Below the pieces are notes generated by a model. It was not told the origin of the DNA, did no database searches, and saw only the letters and a program-made list of their open reading frames with translations. This document shows positions 26,023 to 33,557 of a stretch of 64,000 nt of DNA, piece by piece. Numbering within the stretch: position 1 is the first letter of the stretch; each line of letters opens with the position of its first letter. The stretch is taken from assembly GCF_001270965.1 (NCBI RefSeq), contig NZ_LGIA01000014.1:1-64000 (forward strand), written 5' to 3'. This stretch comes from Sunxiuqinia dokdonensis. GTDB lineage: Bacteria > Bacteroidota > Bacteroidia > Bacteroidales > Prolixibacteraceae. A program made the position numbers and the translations under genes.

Positions 26023-26709
26023 TTAACTGAAAATGATCAGGGCATCCTGGCCAATGGCCGCATCCATTTTTTGGTCGGTCCAATCGATATTGGTTTCTGT
26101 TTTCAGGCTGTTGCCGCTGACCTCGTAGTTTTTAAAATAACTTCTTTCAACTGGCGCGTGCTCGTTTTTATGCCGGAATTCGAGCCTCACCGCTTTGGCC
26201 GACAAAATCTTCAGCACCGTGGGCGATTCGAGAATGTGGCCGGGTTCATCGATAATCACCCTGGTGTTTTTCGAGAAGCTGATCACCATTCGCTTTTGCC
26301 GGTTGTCATAGTCAACTTGCCAGATCTCCAGGAAATTTCCATAGGGTCGCCCATGCCAGTCTCCAAATACTTTAAAGGTTCCCCCTCGGCACACATGCTG
26401 GTCGTTGTGCACCAAGCTTGCCAGTTTTTCGGGACTCAGCTGCCTTGTTTTCGAATCAGCAGTCGGCCTCAGGTTGTCCAGGTCGGGCGATGAAACCACA
26501 ATGCTCATAAAGTCGAAAATACCAACCCGCTGAACTTTTTGAAAGATCTGAACTCCAAGCCAAATGGCTAGCAGGCCAAGAAGCACACCGATAAAAATAC
26601 CTGCCGGATTCTGGAGCTCATTGTAAATCAATACCCCGAAAATTCCGGCAATCGCCAAAGGTGCCAGTCCAGCCAGGATGCCGGTTAGAAAGTTGATTGG
26701 TTTGTTCAT
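26023..26709 (-). CDS. Hypothetical membrane protein
   Basis: A 228-residue protein with two hydrophobic segments near the N-terminus (about 8-28 and 34-52: FLTGILAGLAPLAIAGIFGV and GVLLGLLAIWLGVQIF). A soluble domain of about 170 residues follows, rich in beta-strand pattern (GTFKVFGDWHGRPYGNFLEI, KNTRVIIDEPGHILESPTVL). I recognise no family. It could be a membrane-anchored sensor or stress protein. It lies directly after the PDDEXK gene (3 bp between them) on the minus strand. Confidence 0.65.
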   Translation of the reverse strand: MNKPINFLTGILAGLAPLAIAGIFGVLIYNELQNPAGIFIGVLLGLLAIWLGVQIFQKVQRVGIFDFMSIVVSSPDLDNLRPTADSKTRQLSPEKLASLVHNDQHVCRGGTFKVFGDWHGRPYGNFLEIWQVDYDNRQKRMVISFSKNTRVIIDEPGHILESPTVLKILSAKAVRLEFRHKNEHAPVERSYFKNYEVSGNSLKTETNIDWTDQKMDAAIGQDALIIFS

Positions 26710-26712
26710 GGG

Positions 26713-27717
26713 CTATTCTGTTTTTTTGCTGTTAATCAATTTTTTCAGTTCTTCTTTACTTGGTAAAACCGTCTGATATTTACTAGCAAATATTTGTTCA
26801 TTATTTTCTGGGAGTGTAATCTCTACAAGCGTGTCATTCTTCTTTTTACAAAGAATAATTCCTATTGTTTTATTTTCATTGTCAAGCTTTACGTAGCGGT
26901 CATAATAATTTACATACATCTGCAATTGACCGATATCCTGATGCATTAACTCCCCAATTTTCAAATCGATGAGCACGAAACATTGTAATAAGCGATTGTA
27001 GAAAACCAAATCAATACGGAAATGCCTATCATCAAATGTAAATCTCACTTGTCTGCCAACAAAAGTGTAACCTTTGCCCAGCTCGAGTAAAAAATGTTCG
27101 AGTTTGTCAATTAGTTTCTGTTCTAATTCTGTTTCTGAATATTTTTTTTCTTCTGGGAGACCTAAAAACTCCAAAACATACGGGTCTTTAAGCGAATCTT
27201 GTGCTTTCTCGATAACCAGTCCTTTTTCTGAAAGTTTTCTTATTTCGCTTTTTTCTCTACTCAATGCTAATCTTTCGTATAGTGCTGAATCGAATTGTCG
27301 TTGAAGCTCTCGTAGACTCCAATTGTTCTCCAAAGCTTCAATTTCGTAAAAATTTCTTTCTGCAGGATTGTCGATACGCATAAGCATCAGGTAATGCGAC
27401 CAACTTAATTTGAATTCGTCAGACAGTGTCTGACCTTTTGAATAGGTCAGATAGAATGTCCGCATTTGTTTTAGGTTTGTGGTAGAAAAACCTTTCCCAT
27501 ATTCTTCGGTTAACTCTTTCGACAACTCTGTGATTAACTTTTCCCCATAAACAGCCCGCTGTTTGCCATTTTGCTCTTCTTCGACTATCAGTTTCCCAAT
27601 TTTGAAGTAAGTTTTTGTCATCGTAACATTAACAGACTGCAAAACATTCTTTCGAGCAGTTCTAAGCAGTTCTGAAATCTGATGGTATAGACTATTTTCC
27701 CGATCCAATTTTGACAT
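26713..27717 (-). CDS. PDDEXK nuclease domain protein (DUF1016/YhcG family)
   Basis: A 334-residue protein. The N-terminal DUF1016 helical domain includes YFKIGKLIVEEEQNGKQRA, LITELSKELTEEYGKGFS and LSWSHYLMLMRIDNPAERNFY. The C-terminal PDDEXK-type nuclease-like half includes GKGYTFVGRQVRF, FRIDLVFYNRLLQCFVLIDL with KIGEL, then QLQMYVNYYDR. YhcG-type proteins associate with restriction or mobile loci. Base composition is clearly richer in A and T than its neighbours and it stands among small membrane genes, both signs of recent acquisition. It is probably a single-gene insertion rather than part of a restriction system, as no methylase or specificity gene is nearby. Confidence 0.9.
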   Translation of the reverse strand: MSKLDRENSLYHQISELLRTARKNVLQSVNVTMTKTYFKIGKLIVEEEQNGKQRAVYGEKLITELSKELTEEYGKGFSTTNLKQMRTFYLTYSKGQTLSDEFKLSWSHYLMLMRIDNPAERNFYEIEALENNWSLRELQRQFDSALYERLALSREKSEIRKLSEKGLVIEKAQDSLKDPYVLEFLGLPEEKKYSETELEQKLIDKLEHFLLELGKGYTFVGRQVRFTFDDRHFRIDLVFYNRLLQCFVLIDLKIGELMHQDIGQLQMYVNYYDRYVKLDNENKTIGIILCKKKNDTLVEITLPENNEQIFASKYQTVLPSKEELKKLINSKKTE

Positions 27718-27737
27718 AACCTTAAAGTATTAATTGT

Positions 27738-27938
27738 CTATTCGTTTCCCTTCGTGGCCCGTTTATGCGCTGTCACTGCTGTCCACGACATCAAGGCGCC
27801 AAAGAATACCGTCATGAAACCCAGCTTCAGGAAATTGACTTCTCCTTCGTCGAGATATTCCCAAATGGCCAGTACAAGGCCGTATATCACTCCTGACCTC
27901 AAAAATGTTTTCCAATAAAGCTTGGTTCCAGTCTTCAT
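27738..27938 (-). CDS. Small membrane protein, unknown
   Basis: A 66-residue protein with a hydrophobic core (residues about 14-29, SGVIYGLVLAIWEYLD, and about 36-54, LGFMTVFFGALMSWTAVTA) and a basic C-terminal end (HKRATKGNE). Two membrane helices are likely. No family is recognised. It is immediately upstream of the PDDEXK gene on the same strand. Confidence 0.5.
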   Translation of the reverse strand: MKTGTKLYWKTFLRSGVIYGLVLAIWEYLDEGEVNFLKLGFMTVFFGALMSWTAVTAHKRATKGNE

Positions 27939-27960
27939 TTTTGTCCGTTAAAGTAACTTC

Positions 27961-28227
27961 TTATTGCCATACATTCCAATGCTCCGTCATTAATTTCAGC
28001 AAGTAAAAAAGCATTACGAGTGAAAAAAATACCTTGAATATATTGAATAGCCTATTTGCAAGTAACTGCCTGAAAGCAAATAGCAAACCGAGCAACACCA
28101 TCCACAATGGGATGAAGAAATCGTACCCAATCTGCCAAAGAAAAATCGAAAACAACAAACATACGACGGCATAAATCGACCAAAAAGTATCAATCTTTTT
28201 ACTTGAAGAAGTTGTTTGCAGCATCAT
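27961..28227 (-). CDS. Small membrane protein, unknown
   Basis: An 88-residue protein with three probable membrane helices (about 14-32, 34-50 and 62-80) rich in Phe and Leu, starting after a polar N-terminus MMLQTTSSSKKIDTFW. No family is recognised. It is 22 bp upstream of the 66-residue membrane protein, so the two may be co-expressed. Confidence 0.5.
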   Translation of the reverse strand: MMLQTTSSSKKIDTFWSIYAVVCLLFSIFLWQIGYDFFIPLWMVLLGLLFAFRQLLANRLFNIFKVFFSLVMLFYLLKLMTEHWNVWQ

Positions 28228-28733
28228 CGCATTTGTTTATTTCGATGTTTATTAACCTGTTCTTCTGCTTCACCTGCTTTTTGCAGCCCCCTGCCCTTGC
28301 TACGCGCCGGTAGGGATGAGTAAAACAAGGTCCGATGAGGGAGGTACGGGAAAAGCACCATTTGCTCCCTCCAAAAACTTGTTCAATTTAAATAAAATAA
28401 TTTAATTTAACATCTGCCGACTGATCAAAAGATCAAAAAAAATTCAATTGTTTTTTAGGGTTCGGGTGCAGATTTTTCCGCGTGATGGAATACAAGAAGT
28501 AAGCTACTGCGCAGCCATTTTATTTTCCTGCGCAGCCGACTTCGAGTTACTTGCCCGGAAAGAACCGGCATGCAGGGGCTCCGTGTTCCTTTCATTCAGA
28601 ATCCAAACGACCAGCAACTCACTGAAAGATTCTGGAACAAGTTCAGGATGAGGCTCCGATTGCCGGGACCGGGTAGCCGGTCTCTCATACATAGGTTGTA
28701 AAAAGATGCCCTTCAAAATAATAGAGACAAGGA
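28228..28733. other. Intergenic region with REP-like palindromes, 506 bp
   Basis: No supportable gene is present. It holds several short palindromes: two direct copies of CTGCGCAGCC 21 bp apart (28507 and 28528), CTGGAAC-AA-GTTCAG (28632-28646) and GACCGG-GTAG-CCGGTC (28667-28682). The middle element resembles the dispersed repeat that, when translated, gives HPELVPE-type phrases in many genomes. This is probably a cluster of interspersed intergenic repeats, possibly also acting as terminators. Confidence 0.45.
28507..28682. repeat. Cluster of REP-like palindromic repeats
   Basis: Within about 175 bp lie paired CTGCGCAGCC copies, the interrupted palindrome CTGGAACAAGTTCAG and the perfect GACCGG/CCGGTC stem. 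Read on the minus strand, the stretch gives repeat-derived pseudo-peptides such as EPHPELVPESF, a familiar sign of dispersed repeat DNA rather than of a gene. Copy number in the genome is not knowable from one window. Confidence 0.45.
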
Positions 28734-29762
28734 TTAGCACCTTGGTTTTACGCCAATTCCGGGGTGGTTATTCAGTACAATTTTGCCGTCAATCACCTGA
28801 ACGCCCTCAAAGGGATCGTTGGCAATCAGCAGGTTTCCGTCCAGGTCGGCCCAATCGGCTGCTGGCGAAAGTTGCGCTGCCGCCGAAATTGCGCAGGATG
28901 TTTCGGTCATGCAGCCAACCATCACTTTCAGGTCCAAAGCTTTGGCCAAACTCAGCATTTTGTGGGCTTCGTACAGACCGGTGCATTTCATCAGCTTGAT
29001 GTTGATGCCGGAGTACACGCCATGCACTTTCTTAACATCGTCGAGCCGTTGCAGGGCCTCGTCGGCTATGGTGGGCAGCGGACTGTGCTGTGTGAGCCAG
29101 GCCATATCGTCGACAGCAGTTTTGGGCATGGGCTGTTCGACGAAAACTACGCCCTGTTCCTTCAGCCAAAAAATCAGATCGAGCGCCTGCTTCCTGTCGC
29201 TCCACCCCTGGTTGACATCCACGCATAGCGGCACATCCGTCATCGAGCGAATGGTTTCGATCATTTCCCGGTCATTGTCGCGGCCCAGCTTCACTTTCAA
29301 AATTTTGTAGGCAGCGGCTTCCTTCACTTTTTGGCGAACCACCGCTATGTTATCCAGGCCAATGGTGAACGACGTGCTTGGGGCCTTGGCCGGATCGTAT
29401 TTCCAGACGCTATGCCACGGCGTATTCATCATTTTACCAAGCAAATCGTGCAGCGCGATATCAACCGACGCTTTGGCCGCGCAATTTCCAGGCGCTACGC
29501 CATCAACATAATCCAGTATTTTTTCGAGGTGAATCGGGTTAAACTGGTTTAGTTGTAGGCGGGAAAGGAAACGTGCAACGGTTTCGGCGCTTTCGCCCAA
29601 ATAGGGCGGCAGGGAAGCTTCGCCATAACCAATCAGCCCGTCGTATTCAAGTTCGATAAGCATCACCGGAGTCGTGGTTCGCGAACTGGCAGCTAGGGTA
29701 AAAGCATGATTTAGCATAAGCTCGTAGGGTTTAAACCGAAGTGTCAAGCCTTTTTTGTTCAT
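28734..29762 (-). CDS. Dipeptide (L-Ala-D/L-Glu) epimerase
   Basis: A 342-residue enolase-superfamily enzyme that epimerises L-Ala-D-Glu from murein peptides to L-Ala-L-Glu so it can be degraded. The catalytic lysines are in KILKVKLG (Lys156, Lys158), metal ligands Asp182 (VDVNQGW), Glu209 (FVEQPMP) and Asp234 (IADEAL), and the opposite-face Lys is in INIKLMKCTGL. The capping-domain ASRTTTPVMLIELEYDGLIG is typical. It is divergent from an amino-sugar kinase and MurQ, which together form a peptidoglycan recycling locus. Confidence 0.9.
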   Translation of the reverse strand: MNKKGLTLRFKPYELMLNHAFTLAASSRTTTPVMLIELEYDGLIGYGEASLPPYLGESAETVARFLSRLQLNQFNPIHLEKILDYVDGVAPGNCAAKASVDIALHDLLGKMMNTPWHSVWKYDPAKAPSTSFTIGLDNIAVVRQKVKEAAAYKILKVKLGRDNDREMIETIRSMTDVPLCVDVNQGWSDRKQALDLIFWLKEQGVVFVEQPMPKTAVDDMAWLTQHSPLPTIADEALQRLDDVKKVHGVYSGINIKLMKCTGLYEAHKMLSLAKALDLKVMVGCMTETSCAISAAAQLSPAADWADLDGNLLIANDPFEGVQVIDGKIVLNNHPGIGVKPRC

Positions 29763-29924
29763 TTTCTGAAATGCAATTGCTTATAATTCGTGTCAAGCGT
29801 ACTGTTTTTTATGAAAACGAAGGTAGTCGTTTCTTGTTTCGTTGGCTGGCAATAATTCTGGATTTGCGTGAGGAGAAACTGTTGCCCGGCATGTCCCGGC
29901 AACAAAATTCTTTATCTTTACAAG

Positions 29925-30767
29925 ATGAGAATTCTAATTGCAGATAGTGGATCAACAAAAACAAACTGGCTTTTTACGGACAGTTCAGGTGAATCACAAT
30001 CCTTTAAAACGAGCGGAATCAATCCGTTTTTCAGGGGCAGTGAGGATATTTACAATGAGTTGAAAACAGAATTGGCTCCAAAGTTGGCTGATCAGCCCCA
30101 CCAAATTTTCTTTTACGGCGCAGGCATCATCAACCAGGAACGGGGCGACGTGCTGCGGGTGCCGCTTCACCGCTTGTTTCCCGACGCAAACATTGAAACA
30201 CACAGCGATGTGCTTGGAGCATCGCGTGCACTTTTTGGCTCACAAGCGGGCATTGCCTGCATTTTGGGAACCGGGTCCAACGCGTGTTTGTACGACGGGC
30301 AGCAGGTTTTGGCCGGTATTCCGCCGCTTGGTTTTATTTTAGGCGATGAATGCAGCGGGGCGGTATTGGGCAAAAAACTGCTGGGCGATTATTTCAAAAA
30401 TGTGATGCCGACCGATCTGCAAACCTTGTTTGGTGAAGACTATTTCCCGACCGAAGCAGACGTGCTTCGCAATGTTTATCGCGAAGATCGCCCCAATAAA
30501 TACCTGGCTGGATTTACGCCCTTTTTGTCGAAGCACATCGAAAAATCGTATTGCCACGATTTAGTGACCAATAGCGTACGGGAGTTTTTTGAGCGGAACA
30601 TCATACAGTTGCCCGATGCCCAACAGTTTGCCCTGGGCTTTGTCGGTTCGGTCGCCTGGAACTTCCGGTCCATTATTCAGCACGCTGCGAATGAATACGG
30701 ATTTGCGAAAGCCATCATTTTAAAAGATCCGATTGACAAACTGAAAGAATTTCATACAACAAGATAA
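29925..30767 (+). CDS. BadF/BcrA-type amino-sugar kinase (N-acetylmuramate or N-acetylglucosamine kinase)
   Basis: A 280-residue ASKHA-fold kinase. Phosphate-1 motif ILIADSGSTKTNW (start), YGAGI, and ILGTGSNA with GFILGDECSGAVLGK are visible. The usual Gly-Asp-Glu-Gly-Ser is Gly-Asp-Glu-Cys-Ser here (Cys143). Preceding murQ by 10 bp, it is probably a MurK-type enzyme phosphorylating MurNAc (and GlcNAc) imported from the periplasm, as in the Tannerella murTKQ operon (known). It could instead be a GlcNAc kinase. The ATG at 29925 matches the family N-terminus; an upstream in-frame start would add 19 residues. Confidence 0.87.
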   Translation: MRILIADSGSTKTNWLFTDSSGESQSFKTSGINPFFRGSEDIYNELKTELAPKLADQPHQIFFYGAGIINQERGDVLRVPLHRLFPDANIETHSDVLGASRALFGSQAGIACILGTGSNACLYDGQQVLAGIPPLGFILGDECSGAVLGKKLLGDYFKNVMPTDLQTLFGEDYFPTEADVLRNVYREDRPNKYLAGFTPFLSKHIEKSYCHDLVTNSVREFFERNIIQLPDAQQFALGFVGSVAWNFRSIIQHAANEYGFAKAIILKDPIDKLKEFHTTR

Positions 30768-30777
30768 ACAGGAAGAA

Positions 30778-31593
30778 ATGACTTCGGAAAGTATTACAGA
30801 ATCGGAATCGCTTTACAATGATCTGGAGAACATGTCGGTCAGGCAACTGCTGGAAAGCATTCATGAAGAAGATCGGAAAGTGTTGCCTGCGGTACAACAG
30901 ACCATTCCTCAAATTGAAAAGCTTGTGGAACAGGTGGTGGAGCGCATGCAACAAGGTGGCCGCCTGTTTTATGTAGGTGCGGGGACAAGCGGGCGCCTCG
31001 GTATATTGGACGCGTCGGAAATTCCGCCCACTTTTGGTGTTGATTCCGACCTGGTGATTGGCATGATTGCCGGTGGCGACCAGGCCATCCGAAAGGCAGT
31101 GGAAGCAGCCGAAGACAATGTAGAACTGGGTTGGCAAGATTTGCAGGCCTATCAAATCAGCAAGCTGGATACGGTGGTGGGGATCGCTGCTTCGGGGCGC
31201 ACGCCGTACGTGATTGGCGCCGTAAGAAGAGCCCGCGAGCATGGAATTCTCACGGCTTGCGTAACGAACAACCCCAACAGCGAGCTGGCCCGCCAGGTCG
31301 ATCTTCCCATTGAAGCCATTGTGGGGCCCGAATTTGTGTCGGGCAGCACCCGCATGAAATCAGGCACCTCGCAAAAGCTGATTCTGAATATGATCACCAC
31401 CTCGCTGATGATTAAACTGGGCAAGGTGAAAGGTAACAAAATGGTGAACATGCAACTCACCAATCAAAAACTGATTGTGCGGGGCACGCGAATGATTATG
31501 GATGAATTGGGCTATGACGAAGGAACCGCCCGCCAGCTGCTGCTCATGCACGGCTCGGTAAACAAGGTGCTGGAAGCGGAAAAAGGGAAATAG
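30778..31593 (+). CDS. murQ: N-acetylmuramic acid 6-phosphate etherase
   Basis: A 271-residue SIS-fold lyase that removes the D-lactyl ether from MurNAc-6-phosphate, giving GlcNAc-6-phosphate. Sugar-phosphate binding is seen in YVGAGTSGRLGILDASE and AASGRTPYV. Catalytic Glu81 (ASEIPPTFG) and Glu112 (AAEDN) correspond to the two essential Glu of the E. coli enzyme. The C-terminal KSGTSQKLILNMITT is conserved. It follows the kinase by 10 bp and ends at a bidirectional terminator. Confidence 0.95.
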   Translation: MTSESITESESLYNDLENMSVRQLLESIHEEDRKVLPAVQQTIPQIEKLVEQVVERMQQGGRLFYVGAGTSGRLGILDASEIPPTFGVDSDLVIGMIAGGDQAIRKAVEAAEDNVELGWQDLQAYQISKLDTVVGIAASGRTPYVIGAVRRAREHGILTACVTNNPNSELARQVDLPIEAIVGPEFVSGSTRMKSGTSQKLILNMITTSLMIKLGKVKGNKMVNMQLTNQKLIVRGTRMIMDELGYDEGTARQLLLMHGSVNKVLEAEKGK

Positions 31594-31647
31594 CAGCAAA
31601 CGTTTTTAATGCCGCACGACTTTCCATTCAGAAAAAAACTGAGAACA

Positions 31648-31695
31648 GTGAAAAAGGCGGAAACGATGGAAAACCACAGTTCCCGCCTTTTTCAA
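31648..31695. terminator. Bidirectional terminator between murQ and deoC
   Basis: ACAGTGAAAAAGGCGG pairs with CCGCCTTTTTCAACTGT (one bulge) around a loop of about 22 nt, with T-runs on both strands. It sits between two convergent genes. Confidence 0.75.
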
Positions 31696-31745
31696 CTGTC
31701 TTATTGTTTTCAATCAATCCAACCGGTTGACTTTTGAAAGGGCCG

Positions 31746-32576
31746 TCAGAAATACTTTACTTCTTCGTCCAGCAAATCGCTCAACAAATTATTGGCAAGT
31801 CGGCTAGCGCCAATTCGAAACAACGAGGGATTGAGCCAATCTTCACCCAAAACCTCTTTCACAATGGTCAGATATAGGATGGCATCTTCGGTAGTGGAAA
31901 TGCCGCCTGCGGGTTTAAAGCCAACCTTTCTGCCTGTTTTTCGATGATAATCGCGAATGGCCAGGCACATTTCCAGGGCGGCTTCGGGCGTTGCTGCCGG
32001 GTTCATTTTACCGGTTGAGGTTTTGATGAAATCGGCCCCCGACTCCATGGCCAAAAACGACGCATGGCGAATCTTTGCAGGTTCAGCCAGGGCTCCGGTT
32101 TCCAGGATCACTTTCAGGTGAGCCTCACCAATTGCCTGTTTGATGGTGGTGACTTCTTCGCGGCAAATCACATCATCGTTATCCAAAAAAGCCCACAGTG
32201 GGAGCACAATATCAATTTCGTCAGCACCATAATCAACTGCCATGCGCGCCTCTTTCACTTTCACCTCAATAAAACTCATCGAGCATGGAAAACCTCCGGC
32301 TACAGCGGCAATATTCACATGATCGTCGAGCAGGTTTTCCTTCACCGTTCGCACCATATTCGGATGCACGCAAATAGCCGCCACATTTGGCAGGTTGGGA
32401 TAGTCGTTTTCAAAGTCGTTGACCCGCTCAGTAAACGCTTTTACATGACTGACGGTATCGGTTGAGTTTAAGGTGGTCAGGTCGATACAGGAGAAAGCCA
32501 GTTCTTGCCAGTCGGAATTGTTATTGCCTTTGGCGATCGCTTTGATAGCGGCTAGGTTGTGCTCCATGGTTTCCAT
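31746..32576 (-). CDS. deoC: Deoxyribose-phosphate aldolase
   Basis: A 276-residue class I aldolase that splits 2-deoxyribose-5-phosphate into glyceraldehyde-3-phosphate and acetaldehyde. The Schiff-base Lys185 is in ADFIKTSTG; KVILETGAL and GFKPAGGIST carry the other active-site lysines. It is the last gene of the leftward dtd-mazG-deoC group. A second ATG three codons in is possible. Confidence 0.95.
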   Translation of the reverse strand: METMEHNLAAIKAIAKGNNNSDWQELAFSCIDLTTLNSTDTVSHVKAFTERVNDFENDYPNLPNVAAICVHPNMVRTVKENLLDDHVNIAAVAGGFPCSMSFIEVKVKEARMAVDYGADEIDIVLPLWAFLDNDDVICREEVTTIKQAIGEAHLKVILETGALAEPAKIRHASFLAMESGADFIKTSTGKMNPAATPEAALEMCLAIRDYHRKTGRKVGFKPAGGISTTEDAILYLTIVKEVLGEDWLNPSLFRIGASRLANNLLSDLLDEEVKYF

Positions 32577-32581
32577 TGCTC

Positions 32582-32929
32582 TTATTTTAGTTTCGGATTA
32601 TTTTCATGCCGGTCTTTGTCCCGCATGGTCTTTTTGTTTACGTTGTTGATGAAAGCTTGGTTCAGGTCAACTCCGGTTTGATTGGCCAAACAAATCAACA
32701 CCCAAAGTACATCAGCCATTTCGTCGCCCAACTCATACGATTCATCACTTTTTTTAAACGACTGGTCACCATATTTGCGGGCCATAATCCGGGCCAGTTC
32801 GCCCACTTCTTCGGTTAAAATGGCCATATTGGTCAGTTCGCTGAAATAACGGACGCCGATGGTTTTGATCCATTCATCCACCATTTTTTGGGCTTCGGGC
32901 AAACTGATTGTTTTAGGTTCTACATTCAT
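32582..32929 (-). CDS. MazG-like nucleotide pyrophosphohydrolase
   Basis: A 115-residue all-alpha NTP pyrophosphatase. The metal-binding signature EEVGELARIMARKYGDQ and the second ELGDEMADVLWVLICLA are intact. It hydrolyses (d)NTPs, possibly non-canonical ones, to monophosphates. It lies between dtd and deoC on the minus strand with 5 bp to deoC, an arrangement seen repeatedly in Bacteroidota. Confidence 0.9.
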   Translation of the reverse strand: MNVEPKTISLPEAQKMVDEWIKTIGVRYFSELTNMAILTEEVGELARIMARKYGDQSFKKSDESYELGDEMADVLWVLICLANQTGVDLNQAFINNVNKKTMRDKDRHENNPKLK

Positions 32930-32981
32930 AATTAATGAAATGGATAATAAATTTGAAACAAAAAACCAGACATTTTGATTG

Positions 32982-33437
32982 TCAGAATGTTTTATTTTTT
33001 GAGTCGATGATGATCGTTACCGGCCCGTCGTTGAGCAATTCAACCTGCATGTTTGCCCCAAATTCACCGGTCTGTACTTCCTTTTGAAGGATGGCCGACA
33101 GGGCCTCAACAAACTGATTATAAAGCGGAATAGCCACATCGGGTCTTGATGCGCGAATATACGAAGGGCGGTTTCCTTTTTTGGTGCTGGCGTGCAGCGT
33201 AAACTGGCTCACCACCAGCGCATCGCCGGCCACCTCGAGCAACGATTGGTTCATCACGCCATCCTGATCATCAAATATTCGCAGTTGGCTTATTTTTTTC
33301 ACCAGCCAATCGATGTCTTCTTCCTTGTCGGCATCTTCAATTCCCAACAAAACCAAGACACCCTGGCCAATACTTGACTTAATTTGCTGATTGACTGAAA
33401 CTGACGCCCTGGAAACCCGCTGAATGACAACTCTCAT
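32982..33437 (-). CDS. dtd: D-aminoacyl-tRNA deacylase
   Basis: A 151-residue homodimeric enzyme that removes D-amino acids (and Gly) from mis-charged tRNA. It begins RVVIQRVSRASVSV. The active-site SQFTLHAST and the C-terminal NDGPVTIIIDS (Gly-cis-Pro motif) are present, and RPSYIRASRPDVA lies between them. Its length is standard. It is the first gene of the leftward operon. Confidence 0.95.
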   Translation of the reverse strand: MRVVIQRVSRASVSVNQQIKSSIGQGVLVLLGIEDADKEEDIDWLVKKISQLRIFDDQDGVMNQSLLEVAGDALVVSQFTLHASTKKGNRPSYIRASRPDVAIPLYNQFVEALSAILQKEVQTGEFGANMQVELLNDGPVTIIIDSKNKTF

Positions 33438-33549
33438 CTTTATTTATTTTTCTGAAAAGCAAGCCTGTATCGAACAAGCTCTTCCTATTTTTGTTTAACT
33501 ATTCCGACTTAGATCTAAACAATTGATCTGGACACGAATTTTGAACTAG

Positions 33550-33557
33550 CAAAGATA
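33550..33557 (-). promoter_or_regulatory. Possible -7 element for the dtd operon
   Basis: On the minus strand the sequence reads TATCTTTG, an exact TAnnTTTG. It abuts the start codon of the divergent TonB-dependent receptor gene and would give a leader of about 105 nt for dtd. No clean -33 element is present. Confidence 0.3.

Noticed and set aside
26713-28227. Defence island or restriction system
   Set aside because: Only one nuclease-domain gene is present, with no methylase, specificity subunit, helicase or toxin-antitoxin partner.
28504-28740. Leftward 78-codon open frame containing HPELVPESF
   Set aside because: The phrase is a signature of translated intergenic repeats, and the frame overlaps the palindrome cluster.
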